Positions 9,196 through 16,971 of a DNA stretch of 64,000 nt are shown piece after piece. The position numbers and the translations under genes are program-made. Source of the stretch: WHSO01 sp050485485 (GTDB lineage Bacteria > Pseudomonadota > Alphaproteobacteria > SMXQ01); assembly GCA_050485485.1 (NCBI GenBank), contig JBJHBM010000004.1:36906-100905 (forward strand), given 5' to 3'. Each line of letters opens with the position of its first letter. Position 1 is the first letter of the stretch. Below the pieces are notes generated by a model. It was not told the origin of the DNA and made no database searches. It saw only the letters and a program-made list of their open reading frames with translations.

Positions 9196-10035
9196 ATGAG
9201 CATGGCAACGGCGGTTTCGTGGCGCGAGCAGGTGGCGAACTTTGTCGAAAGTCCGCGCATCCAGCGCGTCATCATGGCGTTGATCGTGCTCAACGCCGTG
9301 ACGCTCGGGCTCGAGACCTCGCCCACGGTCATGGCCCATGCCGGCGACCTGTTGCACGCCATCGACCGCGCCGTGCTCGCCGTGTTCGTGGTGGAGATCG
9401 CGGCCAAGCTCATTGGGCGTGGATTCGGCTTCTTCAAGAGCGGCTGGAACGTCTTCGACTTCATCGTGGTGTCGATCGCGTTGGTGCCCGCCGCGGGGCC
9501 GTTCACGGTGCTGCGCGCCCTGCGCATCCTGCGCGTCCTGCGGCTCCTCTCGGTGGTGCCGAAGATGCGGCGCGTGGTCGAATCTCTGCTGCGCGCGGTG
9601 CCGGGAATCTCCTCTATCGCGGCGATCCTGCTGCTGATCTTCTACGTCTTCGCGGTGATCGCAACCAACCTGTTCGCCGCCAGCTTCGACGACTGGTTCG
9701 GAACCGTCGGGCGCTCCATGTACTCGCTGTTCCAGATCATGACGCTGGAAAGCTGGTCGATGGGGATCGTGCGCCCGGTGATGGAGGTTTACCCGTACGC
9801 CTGGCTGTTCTTCGTGCCGTTCATCCTGATCGCCACCTTCACCATGCTCAACCTGTTCATCGCCATCATCGTCTCCGCCATGCAGGAACAGGCGGAGCAC
9901 GACCACGCAGAGGAGATAGCCGCGATCGAGGACGCCAAGGCCGAGGAGACGGCCCTGTTCAAGCGCGAGATCGGGACGATCCGCAAGGAGCTGGCGGAGA
10001 TCCGCGACCTGCTGGAGCGCCGCGGCGGAGGGTGA
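9196..10035 (+). CDS. Bacterial voltage-gated sodium channel (NaChBac/NavAb type)
   Basis: A 279-residue single-repeat six-helix channel that assembles as a homotetramer in the inner membrane. Visible parts: S1 (IQRVIMALIVLNAVTLGLE), S2 and S3 (GWNVFDFIVVSIALV), an arginine-ladder S4 at about 106-125 (RALRILRVLRLLSVV), S5, and the pore with selectivity filter TLESWSM at residues 183-189. That filter is the same as in NavAb, so Na+ selectivity is well supported. S6 is FIAIIVSAMQEQ. Residues 237-275 form the charged neck and C-terminal coiled coil that joins the tetramer. The ATG at 9196 is chosen; a second ATG two codons later is possible. It follows the transferase pair and may be cotranscribed with it. 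Confidence 0.95.
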   Translation: MSMATAVSWREQVANFVESPRIQRVIMALIVLNAVTLGLETSPTVMAHAGDLLHAIDRAVLAVFVVEIAAKLIGRGFGFFKSGWNVFDFIVVSIALVPAAGPFTVLRALRILRVLRLLSVVPKMRRVVESLLRAVPGISSIAAILLLIFYVFAVIATNLFAASFDDWFGTVGRSMYSLFQIMTLESWSMGIVRPVMEVYPYAWLFFVPFILIATFTMLNLFIAIIVSAMQEQAEHDHAEEIAAIEDAKAEETALFKREIGTIRKELAEIRDLLERRGGG

Positions 10036-10097
10036 GGCGCGTCCTGGGCGTCATGGCCCGCGTCATACGGAACGCGACGAAAAGAAAAATGCCGCTC

Positions 10098-10628
10098 CTA
10101 CTTCTCCCTGAGGCGCGGCATCAGCTCGACCAGGTTGCAGGGGCCGTTGCGCGAGTCGAGCTGGTACTTGAGGATCTCGTCCCAGCCGTCGCGGCACGCC
10201 GAGGGCGAGCCCGGCAGGGCGAAGACGTAGGTGCCGCCGGCGACACCGCCGATGGCGCGCGACTGCATCGTGGAGGTGCCGACCTTCTGGTAGGAGATCA
10301 TCCGGAACAGCTCGCCGAAGCCCTCGATCTCCTTGTCGAACATCGGCTTGAGTGCCTCCGGCGTCACGTCGCGCCCGGTGATTCCGGTGCCGCCGTTGGT
10401 GATGACGACGTCGATCTCAGGGTCGATGATCCATGCGTGGACCCGCTCCTGGATCAGCTTGGGGTCGTCCTTGACGATGGCGCGCGCGGCGAGCTTGTGT
10501 CCCGATCCCTGTAGCCGGTCCACCAGCGTCCTGCCCGATTCGTCGTCGGCCTCGGTACGGGTGTCGGAGACGGTGAGCACCGCGATGTGGACGGGGAGGA
10601 ACTTGCGCGATTCGTCGATGCCGGGCAT
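10098..10628 (-). CDS. moaB: Molybdenum cofactor biosynthesis protein MoaB/Mog-like
   Basis: A 176-residue MoaB/Mog-type protein of the molybdopterin-binding fold, which adenylylates molybdopterin before Mo insertion. Landmarks are IAVLTVSDTR, DESGRTL, VVITNGGTGITGRDVTPEA (the MPT/AMP-binding loop) and FALPGSPSACRDGWDEI. The ATG at 10628 has AGGA 9 bp upstream; the longer open frame upstream runs into the transglycosylase and is not used. It lies 47 bp downstream of slt on the same strand, and with slt and the uracil-DNA glycosylase forms a co-directional group. The MoaD-like protein at 15394 is not its neighbour and is a different type. Confidence 0.93.
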   Translation of the reverse strand: MPGIDESRKFLPVHIAVLTVSDTRTEADDESGRTLVDRLQGSGHKLAARAIVKDDPKLIQERVHAWIIDPEIDVVITNGGTGITGRDVTPEALKPMFDKEIEGFGELFRMISYQKVGTSTMQSRAIGGVAGGTYVFALPGSPSACRDGWDEILKYQLDSRNGPCNLVELMPRLREK

Positions 10629-10675
10629 GGCGGGATTCCTGTCGATGAAGCTGCGGAACGCGCGGGCGGCGTGCG

Positions 10676-12580
10676 TCAGGGACGCTCTTCGGCCACGCCG
10701 AAGGTCGCGCCGTCGAGACTTACATAGACGGGCCAGCGCCCGCCCGCAAGGGCGTCCAGCGACGGATTCTCCTGGCCGAGGCGCGAGCGGTAGGCCCACA
10801 GGTTCTGCAGCACCGACTTAACGAAGCCGCGGGTCTCGGCGAGCGGAATCATCTCTATGAACAGCAGCGGGTCCGAATCGTGGAGTATCTCGCGCTGCCA
10901 CCTGGCAAGGTTGCCCGGCCCGCCGTTATAAGCAGCGATGGCGAGGATCAGGTTGCCTGACACGACCTCGCCCCCGAGCAGGTAGCTGACGTAGCGCTGG
11001 CCGAGCTCGAGGTTGAGCTGCGGGTCGAACAACTCGGTGCCGTTGGCGCCGCGGAAGCTGCGACGGTCCTCGGACATATAGCGCGCGGTCGCGGGCATGA
11101 GCTGCATCAGCCCGCGCGCGCCAGCGCGCGAGCGCGCACGCACGTTGAACGCCGATTCCTGGCGGGTAAGGGCATAGACCAGTGCGCGGTCGATGCGGTA
11201 GCCGCCGTTCGGCATCCAGTGGGGCAGGGGGTAGAGCGCGGCATCAAGCCGTTCCCCGGTGCCGGTGAGCAGTACGCGCCCCGCTCGCAGCGCAGCGCCC
11301 GGCATGTCGGCGGCGTCCGACAGGAGGGCGACGGTGCGCAGCACCGCGGGCGAGAGGCCGAGGCGCACGGCGCGCAGCTCGGCCTCGGCGCGTTCCCCCT
11401 CGCCAATCTGGAGCAGCGCCAGCACGCGACGCCCGGCGGGCTTGGCGGAGAAGGCGGCGAGGTCGCGGGCGACCACGTCGGACGCGCCCCACTCGTAGCC
11501 GGGCTCATGGCCGCGGATGCGCGCGGCGAGCTGGCCGTAGAAGGTGCGGTCATGGCGCGCGGCGCTTGCCATCAGCGCGCCGACGCGTGCCATGTCGCCG
11601 CCCTTGAGGGCGGCGCGCCCCGCCCAGAAGGCGCCCGCTGCCTGCTCGGCGGGCGTGGCGGTATCGGCCTGCGACAGGGCCTCCAGGTAGCGCCGGGCGT
11701 CGTCGAGGAAGCCGAGCCGGAAGGCGGCAAGCCCGGCCCACCACAGCGCCTGGGGGGCCTCCGCCCCGGAGCGGTCGGCGGCGCGGCGCGCGAGCGCGTA
11801 GGCCTTGTCGGTGTCGCCGCGCCGGAACCAGCCTGCCGCGATCAGGGCGCGCGCCCGATCGATGCCGGCGGGGCCGACCGCGCGCGCGATCTCGGGCTGG
11901 TCGAGGTAGCGCTCGGAGACGGTCAGGTACTCGCGCCGCACGTTGGCGGCGACATGGGCGACGGCGTGGCGCTCGGCGGCGTTGATACCGACGCGGCGCG
12001 CGGGCCCGTTGGCGGCGGCGGCGGGATCGACGTTGTTCGACGACACGGTGAAGCGGTCGCGCGGGCGCTCGGGCGCGGGGACGTTGGCGGGCTTGCGCTG
12101 GAGTGCGAGCGCATGGATGCGCTGGGCGTCGGGATGATCGGCATGGGTTCCGAGCCAGTCGCGCAGTTCCGCGTAGCGTGAGCGGTAGGCGGTCGGGTGC
12201 AGGTAGCGCTGGGCCTGGACGTGGCCCATCAGAACGCGGTCGTGGAGACGCGCAATCTGCCGGTCGGCCTCGGCCCAGCGGCCCGCCTCCTGCAGCGCGA
12301 AGATCTCGCGATAGAGCGCGGCGTCGGCCACCGAGAGAATCTCCGGCACCTCGACCGCGCGCGGGGGGCGGGTGAATGGGGCGTCGGCGGGCGGCAGGGA
12401 GACAACGGTCGTATCGGAGGCGGAAGCAGGCGCACCGGCGAGGCCCGCGAGCAGGAGGAGGCTCCCCAGCCCCATCCCCGCGGCCACGCGCAGGCACACA
12501 CCGGACCATCGGCCCGGTCCCGGATTTGCGGCCTCCGGGCCGTCCCCCCTTACCGTACTGCGGATCATGCCAAGGTACAT
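10676..12580 (-). CDS. slt: Soluble lytic murein transglycosylase (Slt70-like)
   Basis: Cleaves peptidoglycan glycan strands with formation of 1,6-anhydro ends in the periplasm. 634 residues, close to the Slt70 length. After a 35-residue leader with twin Arg/Gly-rich residues comes a hydrophobic core GSLLLLAGLAGAPASAS that looks like the signal peptide. The middle (about 90-440) is an alpha-helical superhelix of repeats. The C-terminal catalytic domain has TRQESAFN with the catalytic Glu475, GLMQLMPATA and IAAYNGGPGNL. The ATG at 12580 is used; inner ATGs at residues 5 or 36 would give a more standard signal peptide. It follows the uracil-DNA glycosylase by 49 bp and precedes moaB. Confidence 0.94.
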   Translation of the reverse strand: MYLGMIRSTVRGDGPEAANPGPGRWSGVCLRVAAGMGLGSLLLLAGLAGAPASASDTTVVSLPPADAPFTRPPRAVEVPEILSVADAALYREIFALQEAGRWAEADRQIARLHDRVLMGHVQAQRYLHPTAYRSRYAELRDWLGTHADHPDAQRIHALALQRKPANVPAPERPRDRFTVSSNNVDPAAAANGPARRVGINAAERHAVAHVAANVRREYLTVSERYLDQPEIARAVGPAGIDRARALIAAGWFRRGDTDKAYALARRAADRSGAEAPQALWWAGLAAFRLGFLDDARRYLEALSQADTATPAEQAAGAFWAGRAALKGGDMARVGALMASAARHDRTFYGQLAARIRGHEPGYEWGASDVVARDLAAFSAKPAGRRVLALLQIGEGERAEAELRAVRLGLSPAVLRTVALLSDAADMPGAALRAGRVLLTGTGERLDAALYPLPHWMPNGGYRIDRALVYALTRQESAFNVRARSRAGARGLMQLMPATARYMSEDRRSFRGANGTELFDPQLNLELGQRYVSYLLGGEVVSGNLILAIAAYNGGPGNLARWQREILHDSDPLLFIEMIPLAETRGFVKSVLQNLWAYRSRLGQENPSLDALAGGRWPVYVSLDGATFGVAEERP

Positions 12581-12629
12581 ACCCCGGCCTCGGGGCAGGG
12601 GGCAAGCGCGCCGGCCTTCGCCCCCGGCC

Positions 12630-13451
12630 TCAGCCGGCTTCGATACGGCGGCGGATCTCCAGCAGGTCGCGCCAGGCGGCGCGCTTCTGGGCGGGCGAGC
12701 GCAGCAGGAACGCCGGATGGTAGATCGGCATGGCGGGCACCGGGCGGGCCATGCCGGGCGTGGCGTAGTCCACCCAGCGCCCGCGCAGCTTCATGATGCC
12801 GTCGGAGGTCGCGAGCAGGGTCTTGGCGGCGACGCCCCCCACCATCACCAGCACCACGGGATCGACGATTTCGATGGTGCGCTCGACGAACGGCAGGCAG
12901 GCGGAGATCTCGGCGGGGGTCGGGTTGCGGTTGCCGGGCGGGCGCCAGAAGATCGTGTTGGTGATGAGCACGTGGTCGCGGTCGAGGCCGATCGCCGCCA
13001 GCATGCGGTCGAGCAGCTTGCCTGCCGCGCCGACGAAGGGCTTGCCCTGGCGGTCCTCCTCGGCGCCCGGCGCCTCGCCCACCAGCAGCACGCGCGCCTG
13101 CGGGTTGCCGTCGTAGTAGCACAGGTTTGTGGCGGTCGCCTTGAGCGGGCAGCCGTCGAACGCCGCGAGCGCGGCCCGCAGCTCCTCGAGTGTCGCGATG
13201 CCCGCGAGCGCCGCGCGTGTCGCGCCGTCGCCGCCGGCGCCGAGGGAGGCGGGCGTCATGGCCGCCGGCGCGGCTGAGGGCGGTCTGGGCGGAGGTGTGG
13301 GCCTGGCGAGGGACGGGGGAAGCGTCGGTGGCGCCGGTGGCGGGGCCGCGCTTTCCGCGAAGCGGTCGGCGGGCATCGCGGCCAGCGCCTCGTCGGCACC
13401 CGCCTCCACCTGCCAGCGCAGGGCCTCGAACAGCTCGTCCCGTTCCGCCAT
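12630..13451 (-). CDS. Uracil-DNA glycosylase, family 4-like
   Basis: Excises uracil from DNA. 273 residues. The N-terminal 90 residues are Pro/Ala-rich and likely disordered, as in alphaproteobacterial homologues. The catalytic domain has GEAPGAEED (motif A, residues 125-133), GAAGKLLDRML, TNTIFWRPPGNRNPTP, and the C-terminal IYHPAFLLR (motif B). Family-4 enzymes usually carry four Cys ligands for a [4Fe-4S] cluster. Here C101 (GCPLK) and C185 (SACLPF) are in expected places, C111 is extra, and the K-C before R-P-P is replaced by F-W. The cluster may therefore be altered or absent. Divergent from the ABC exporter genes. Confidence 0.88.
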   Translation of the reverse strand: MAERDELFEALRWQVEAGADEALAAMPADRFAESAAPPPAPPTLPPSLARPTPPPRPPSAAPAAMTPASLGAGGDGATRAALAGIATLEELRAALAAFDGCPLKATATNLCYYDGNPQARVLLVGEAPGAEEDRQGKPFVGAAGKLLDRMLAAIGLDRDHVLITNTIFWRPPGNRNPTPAEISACLPFVERTIEIVDPVVLVMVGGVAAKTLLATSDGIMKLRGRWVDYATPGMARPVPAMPIYHPAFLLRSPAQKRAAWRDLLEIRRRIEAG

Positions 13452-13563
13452 GGGCGAACCCTAGCACGGCGCGGTGACGGAACGAAGCGGGGGAACGAAA
13501 CGCGGATAGGGGCGTTGCGGATGGCATTCGCGTCCCGCTCGTTATCGGCTATGGTTCCGCGCC

Positions 13564-14523
13564 ATGCAGCCCGCCCCCGATCCATCCGCCCTCGATCCGT
13601 CCATCGTCGTTTCGATCCGCGGCCTCGCCAAGACCTATGCCTCTGGCTTCGAGGCGCTCAAGGGCGTGAGCCTCGACATCCGGCGCGGTGAGATCTTCGC
13701 GCTGCTGGGCCCCAACGGCGCCGGCAAGACCACGCTCATCAGCATAGTCTGCGGCATCGTGCGGCCGAGCGCGGGGCGGGTGTTGGTGGACGGCTTCGAC
13801 GTCGTCGCCGAATTCCGTCAGGCGCGCGCGCGCGTCGGCCTAGTGCCCCAGGAACTCACCACCGACGCCTTCGAGACGGTATGGGCCACGGTCAGCTTCT
13901 CGCGCGGCCTGTTCGGCAAGCCGCCCGCGCCCGCCCACATCGAGAAGGTGCTGAGGGCGCTGTCGCTGTGGGACAAGAAGGACAGCAAGATCATGACGCT
14001 GTCCGGCGGCATGAAGCGCCGGGTGATGATCGCCAAGGCGCTCTCCCACGAGCCCAGCATCCTGTTCCTCGACGAGCCCACCGCGGGCGTCGACGTGGAG
14101 CTGCGCCGCGACATGTGGGCGCTGGTGCGCGCCCTGCGCGAGACCGGCGTCACCGTCATCCTCACCACCCACTACATCGAGGAGGCGGAGGAGATGGCCG
14201 ACCGCGTCGGCGTCGTCAGCAGGGGCGCGCTGATCGTGGTGGAGGAGAAGGCGGAGCTGATGCGCAAGCTCGGCAGCAAGCGTCTCACGGTGCAACTCCA
14301 CGCGCCGCTCGCGCGCGTGCCCGACGCGCTCGCCGGCTTCGGCCTCGAGCTCGGCGCGGACGGCGGCGAGCTCACCTTCACCTACGACACCCAGGCGGCG
14401 CGCACCGGTATCGCGCGGCTGCTCGCTGCGTTCTCGGAGGCCGGCATCCCGGTCAAGGACCTGCAGACCGAGCAGAGCTCGCTCGAGGAGATCTTCGTGG
14501 ACCTGGTGCGGGGGCGGCGATGA
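13564..14523 (+). CDS. ABC-2 type exporter ATP-binding protein
   Basis: ATPase of a DrrA/NodI-like ABC exporter, 319 residues. Walker A is GPNGAGKTTL at about residue 60, Q-loop in VGLVPQELTTDAFETV, signature LSGGMKRRVMIAKAL, Walker B LFLDEPTAGVDVELRR and the switch His in TTHYIEEAEEMADRVG. The C-terminal 80 residues form the regulatory domain typical of this subfamily, with QTEQSSLEEIFVDL at the end. It acts on the cytosolic face with the permease whose ATG overlaps this stop (ATGA at 14520-14523). Cargo cannot be read from sequence; drug, polysaccharide or lipid export are the usual roles. Confidence 0.95.
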   Translation: MQPAPDPSALDPSIVVSIRGLAKTYASGFEALKGVSLDIRRGEIFALLGPNGAGKTTLISIVCGIVRPSAGRVLVDGFDVVAEFRQARARVGLVPQELTTDAFETVWATVSFSRGLFGKPPAPAHIEKVLRALSLWDKKDSKIMTLSGGMKRRVMIAKALSHEPSILFLDEPTAGVDVELRRDMWALVRALRETGVTVILTTHYIEEAEEMADRVGVVSRGALIVVEEKAELMRKLGSKRLTVQLHAPLARVPDALAGFGLELGADGGELTFTYDTQAARTGIARLLAAFSEAGIPVKDLQTEQSSLEEIFVDLVRGRR

Positions 14524-15281
14524 ACCTCCATGCGATCCGCGCTATCTATCTGTTCGAGATGGCGCGCACCTGGCGCACCCTGGCTCAGAGCATTGTCTCG
14601 CCGGTGATCTCGACGGTGCTCTACTTTGTCGTGTTCGGAGCCGCCATCGGTGCACAGATGACCGACATCCACGGCGTTTCCTACGGCGCCTTCATCGTGC
14701 CGGGGCTGATCATGATGTCGCTGCTCACCCAGAGCATCGCCAACGCCTCCTTCGGCATCTACTTCCCGCGCTTCACCGGCACCATTTACGAGGTGCTGTC
14801 GGCACCGGTCTCGGCGATGGAGATCGTGGCGGGCTACGTCGGTGCTGCCGCCACCAAATCCATGATCCTCGGCCTCATCATCCTCGCGACCGCCGCCTTC
14901 ATCGTGCCGCTCGAGATCGCACACCCGGTGCTGATGATGCTGTTCCTGGTGCTCACTGCCGTCACCTTCTCGCTGTTCGGCTTCGTTATCGGCATCTGGG
15001 CCGACGGGTTCGAGAAGCTCCAGCTGGTGCCGCTCTTGGTGGTGACGCCGCTCGCCTTCCTCGGCGGCAGCTTCTACTCGATCGACATGCTGCCGCCGTT
15101 CTGGCGTGCGTTGTCGCTGTTCAACCCGGTAGTCTATCTCATCAGCGGCTTCCGTTGGGCGTTTCACGGCACCGCCGAGGTCCACGTCGCCGTCAGCCTC
15201 GCCATGACCGGTGCTTTCATGGCGGCGTGCCTCGTCGCGATCGGCTGGATTTTCTGTACCGGCTGGCGCCTCAGGAACTGA
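14520..15281 (+). CDS. ABC-2 type exporter permease
   Basis: Integral membrane half of the exporter, 253 residues with six predicted transmembrane helices. These include VISTVLYFVVFGAAI, FIVPGLIMMSLLTQSI, SMILGLIILATAAFIV, VLMMLFLVLTAVTFSLFGF, LVPLLVVTPLAFLGGSFYS and AFMAACLVAIGWIFC. The FLGGSFYSIDMLPPFWR segment and the FNPVVYLISGFRW loop are typical of the ABC2_membrane family. It overlaps the ATPase gene by 4 nt, so the two subunits are translationally coupled. It ends 112 bp before the MoaD-like gene. Confidence 0.94.
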   Translation: MNLHAIRAIYLFEMARTWRTLAQSIVSPVISTVLYFVVFGAAIGAQMTDIHGVSYGAFIVPGLIMMSLLTQSIANASFGIYFPRFTGTIYEVLSAPVSAMEIVAGYVGAAATKSMILGLIILATAAFIVPLEIAHPVLMMLFLVLTAVTFSLFGFVIGIWADGFEKLQLVPLLVVTPLAFLGGSFYSIDMLPPFWRALSLFNPVVYLISGFRWAFHGTAEVHVAVSLAMTGAFMAACLVAIGWIFCTGWRLRN

Positions 15282-15348
15282 CCGGTTGACGCATTCGTGA
15301 TCGCACGCGCGACCCGGTATGGTTGCAGGGCGCGGGGCCGGATGATAT

Positions 15349-15360
15349 GGTTGATATCAA
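15349..15360. promoter_or_regulatory. Palindrome GTTGATATCAAC, candidate MarR-family operator
   Basis: A perfect 12-bp palindrome located 34 bp before the GTG of the MoaD-like gene. A -10-like TATTAA lies at 15363-15368, right after it, though no good -35 is visible. The inner ten bases TTGATATCAA are identical to the palindrome inside the promoter of the marR gene at 31031. In so GC-rich a genome this AT-rich 10-mer should be rare, so a shared regulator is plausible. Confidence 0.45.
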
Positions 15361-15393
15361 CGTATTAAAGGAAGCCTCTCCGGGACTACTGAC

Positions 15394-15711
15394 GTGCCGC
15401 ACGTCCATTTCACCAGCAATCTCGAGCGTCATCTCGCGGTGCCGAGCCACGAGGTCGCGGGCGCCACGGTTGCCGAGGCGCTGGCGGTGGTGTTCGCGGC
15501 CAATCCCCGGCTGCGCGGCTACCTGCTCGACGACCAGGGGCGACTGCGCCGCCACGTCAACGTATTCGTGGACGGCGCGCCGATCGTCGATCGCGACCGG
15601 CTTTCTGATCCCGTCGCCTCAGGCGGCGAGATCTTCGTCTTCCAGGCGTTGAGCGGAGGCTTGCCACTGGATGATTGCGGAGGCTCACCACTCAATGATT
15701 GCGGAGGTTGA
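15394..15711 (+). CDS. MoaD/ThiS-like ubiquitin-fold protein with duplicated diglycine tail
   Basis: A 105-residue beta-grasp protein of the MoaD/ThiS superfamily, normally activated as a C-terminal thiocarboxylate for sulfur transfer. The core runs HVHFTSNLERHL, an A-T-V-A-E-A-L helix, VNVFVDGAPI and GGEIFVFQALSGG. Homologues normally stop at that SGG. Here 16 further residues follow, made of two 8-residue repeats (LPLDDCGG and SPLNDCGG), so the protein still ends in Gly-Gly. The extension comes from a 24-bp tandem duplication. GTG at 15394 is the start. The next gene is a BNR propeller, 3 bp downstream, a pairing I recall as recurrent in proteobacteria. Whether the inner or outer GG is used is unknown. 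Confidence 0.85.
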   Translation: MPHVHFTSNLERHLAVPSHEVAGATVAEALAVVFAANPRLRGYLLDDQGRLRRHVNVFVDGAPIVDRDRLSDPVASGGEIFVFQALSGGLPLDDCGGSPLNDCGG

Positions 15712-15717
15712 TCGATG
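15653..15717 (+). repeat. 24-bp tandem duplication at the end of the MoaD-like gene
   Basis: Unit 1 is 15653-15676 and unit 2 is 15677-15700. They match at 20 of 24 positions. A third, partial copy begins at 15701 (GCGGAGG) and runs into the stop codon and the start of the next gene. Each unit begins GCGGAGG, so each copy carries both the Gly-Gly codons and a Shine-Dalgarno core. The unit length is a multiple of three, so the frame is kept. Confidence 0.85.
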
Positions 15718-16845
15718 GCACGGGCGCTTCACGTCTCGACCCGCAAGGGTCTTCTCACTTTCCAGCCGGGCGCGCGTGGCGCATGGCGCTGTGACGGCGC
15801 GGCGGCGTTCCTCGGCGAGCCGGTGAGCGCGACGCTGCACGACCCGCGTGACGGCACGCTCTATGCCGCGCTCGATCTCGGCCATTTCGGCGTCAAGCTC
15901 CACCGTTCCGACGACGCCGGCAGGACCTGGGCGGAGATCGCCGCCCCCGCCTTCCCCGAGGAGAAGGACCGCCCCCCGCCCGATCCCATGCAGGAATGGC
16001 CGCCCAAGAAGGAGGGCCCGACGGTGGAACTGATCTGGACCCTGGTGCCGGGCGGCGCCGATAGGCCCGGCGTGCTATGGGCCGGCACTGTGCCGGGCGG
16101 TCTGTTCCGCTCCGACGACCGGGGCGCGAGCTGGCACCTCGTGGACGGCCTGTGGAACCTGCCGTCGCGGCCCAAGTGGGCCGGCGTCGTCTACGACCAC
16201 CCCGGCATCCATTCGGTGCTGGTGGACCCGCGCAACTCGGACCGCCTTACCCTCGCGGTCTCCACCGGCGGCGTGTGGCGCACCGAGGACGCGGGTGCGA
16301 ATTGGACGCTCTACGGGCACGGCATGCGCGCCGAGTACATGCCGCCCGAGCAGGCCCAAGATCCCCTCAGCCAGGACGTTCACCGCATGCAGGCTTGTGC
16401 CGCACGGCCGGAGACGGTCTGGGTCCAGCACCACAACGGCATCTTCCGCTCTGAGGACGGCGGCAACACCTTCACCGAGATCATGGCGGATGCCCCCTCG
16501 CGCTTCGGCTTCGCCGTGGCAGCGCATCCGGCCGACCCGGATACGGCGTGGTTCGCGCCCGCGGTCAAGGATCAATACCGCGTGGCGGTGAACGGCGCCA
16601 TGTGCGTCACCCGCACCACTGACGGCGGCAGGAGCTTCGAGGTGCTGCGTGACGGCCTGCCGCAGGAGAATTGTTTCGATTTGGTCTACCGCCACGGGCT
16701 TGCCCTCGACCCGGAAGGGGAGACCCTGGCAATGGGCTCGACCACCGGCAACCTGTGGATCGGCACGGACGGCGGCGCCAAGTGGGCCCATGTGGCGGGC
16801 TTCCTCGCGCCGATCTATCACGTCGCCTGGGGGCCGGAGGTGTAG
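15715..16845 (+). CDS. BNR/Asp-box beta-propeller protein (sialidase-like fold)
   Basis: A 376-residue beta-propeller often labelled exo-alpha-sialidase. Six Asp-box-like motifs are visible: SDDAGRTW, SDDRGASW, TEDAGANW, SEDGGNTF, TTDGGRSF and GTDGGAKW. There is no signal peptide, so it is probably cytosolic. The sialidase catalytic Arg triad and Tyr/Glu pair are not evident, so a hydrolase label is unsafe. GGAGG at 15703-15707 sits 7 bp before the ATG, and this site is itself a product of the upstream tandem duplication. It is probably cotranscribed with the MoaD-like gene. A joint role of the two proteins is likely, but its nature is unknown. Confidence 0.88.
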   Translation: MARALHVSTRKGLLTFQPGARGAWRCDGAAAFLGEPVSATLHDPRDGTLYAALDLGHFGVKLHRSDDAGRTWAEIAAPAFPEEKDRPPPDPMQEWPPKKEGPTVELIWTLVPGGADRPGVLWAGTVPGGLFRSDDRGASWHLVDGLWNLPSRPKWAGVVYDHPGIHSVLVDPRNSDRLTLAVSTGGVWRTEDAGANWTLYGHGMRAEYMPPEQAQDPLSQDVHRMQACAARPETVWVQHHNGIFRSEDGGNTFTEIMADAPSRFGFAVAAHPADPDTAWFAPAVKDQYRVAVNGAMCVTRTTDGGRSFEVLRDGLPQENCFDLVYRHGLALDPEGETLAMGSTTGNLWIGTDGGAKWAHVAGFLAPIYHVAWGPEV

Positions 16846-16971
16846 TCCTAGCCTACAAATCCCGACACCATTGCCATTATCCGGCCACGTTCGGCGGCTA
16901 TCGAGGCGATGCGCCGGGGGGTAAGCCGGTTTGCTGCGTTCATGTCCCGTCTGAACCATGGAGAACCGGTA

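Noticed and set aside
15653..15717. Repeat considered as a small CRISPR
   Set aside because: Only two and a part units, no spacers, and it is inside a coding frame.
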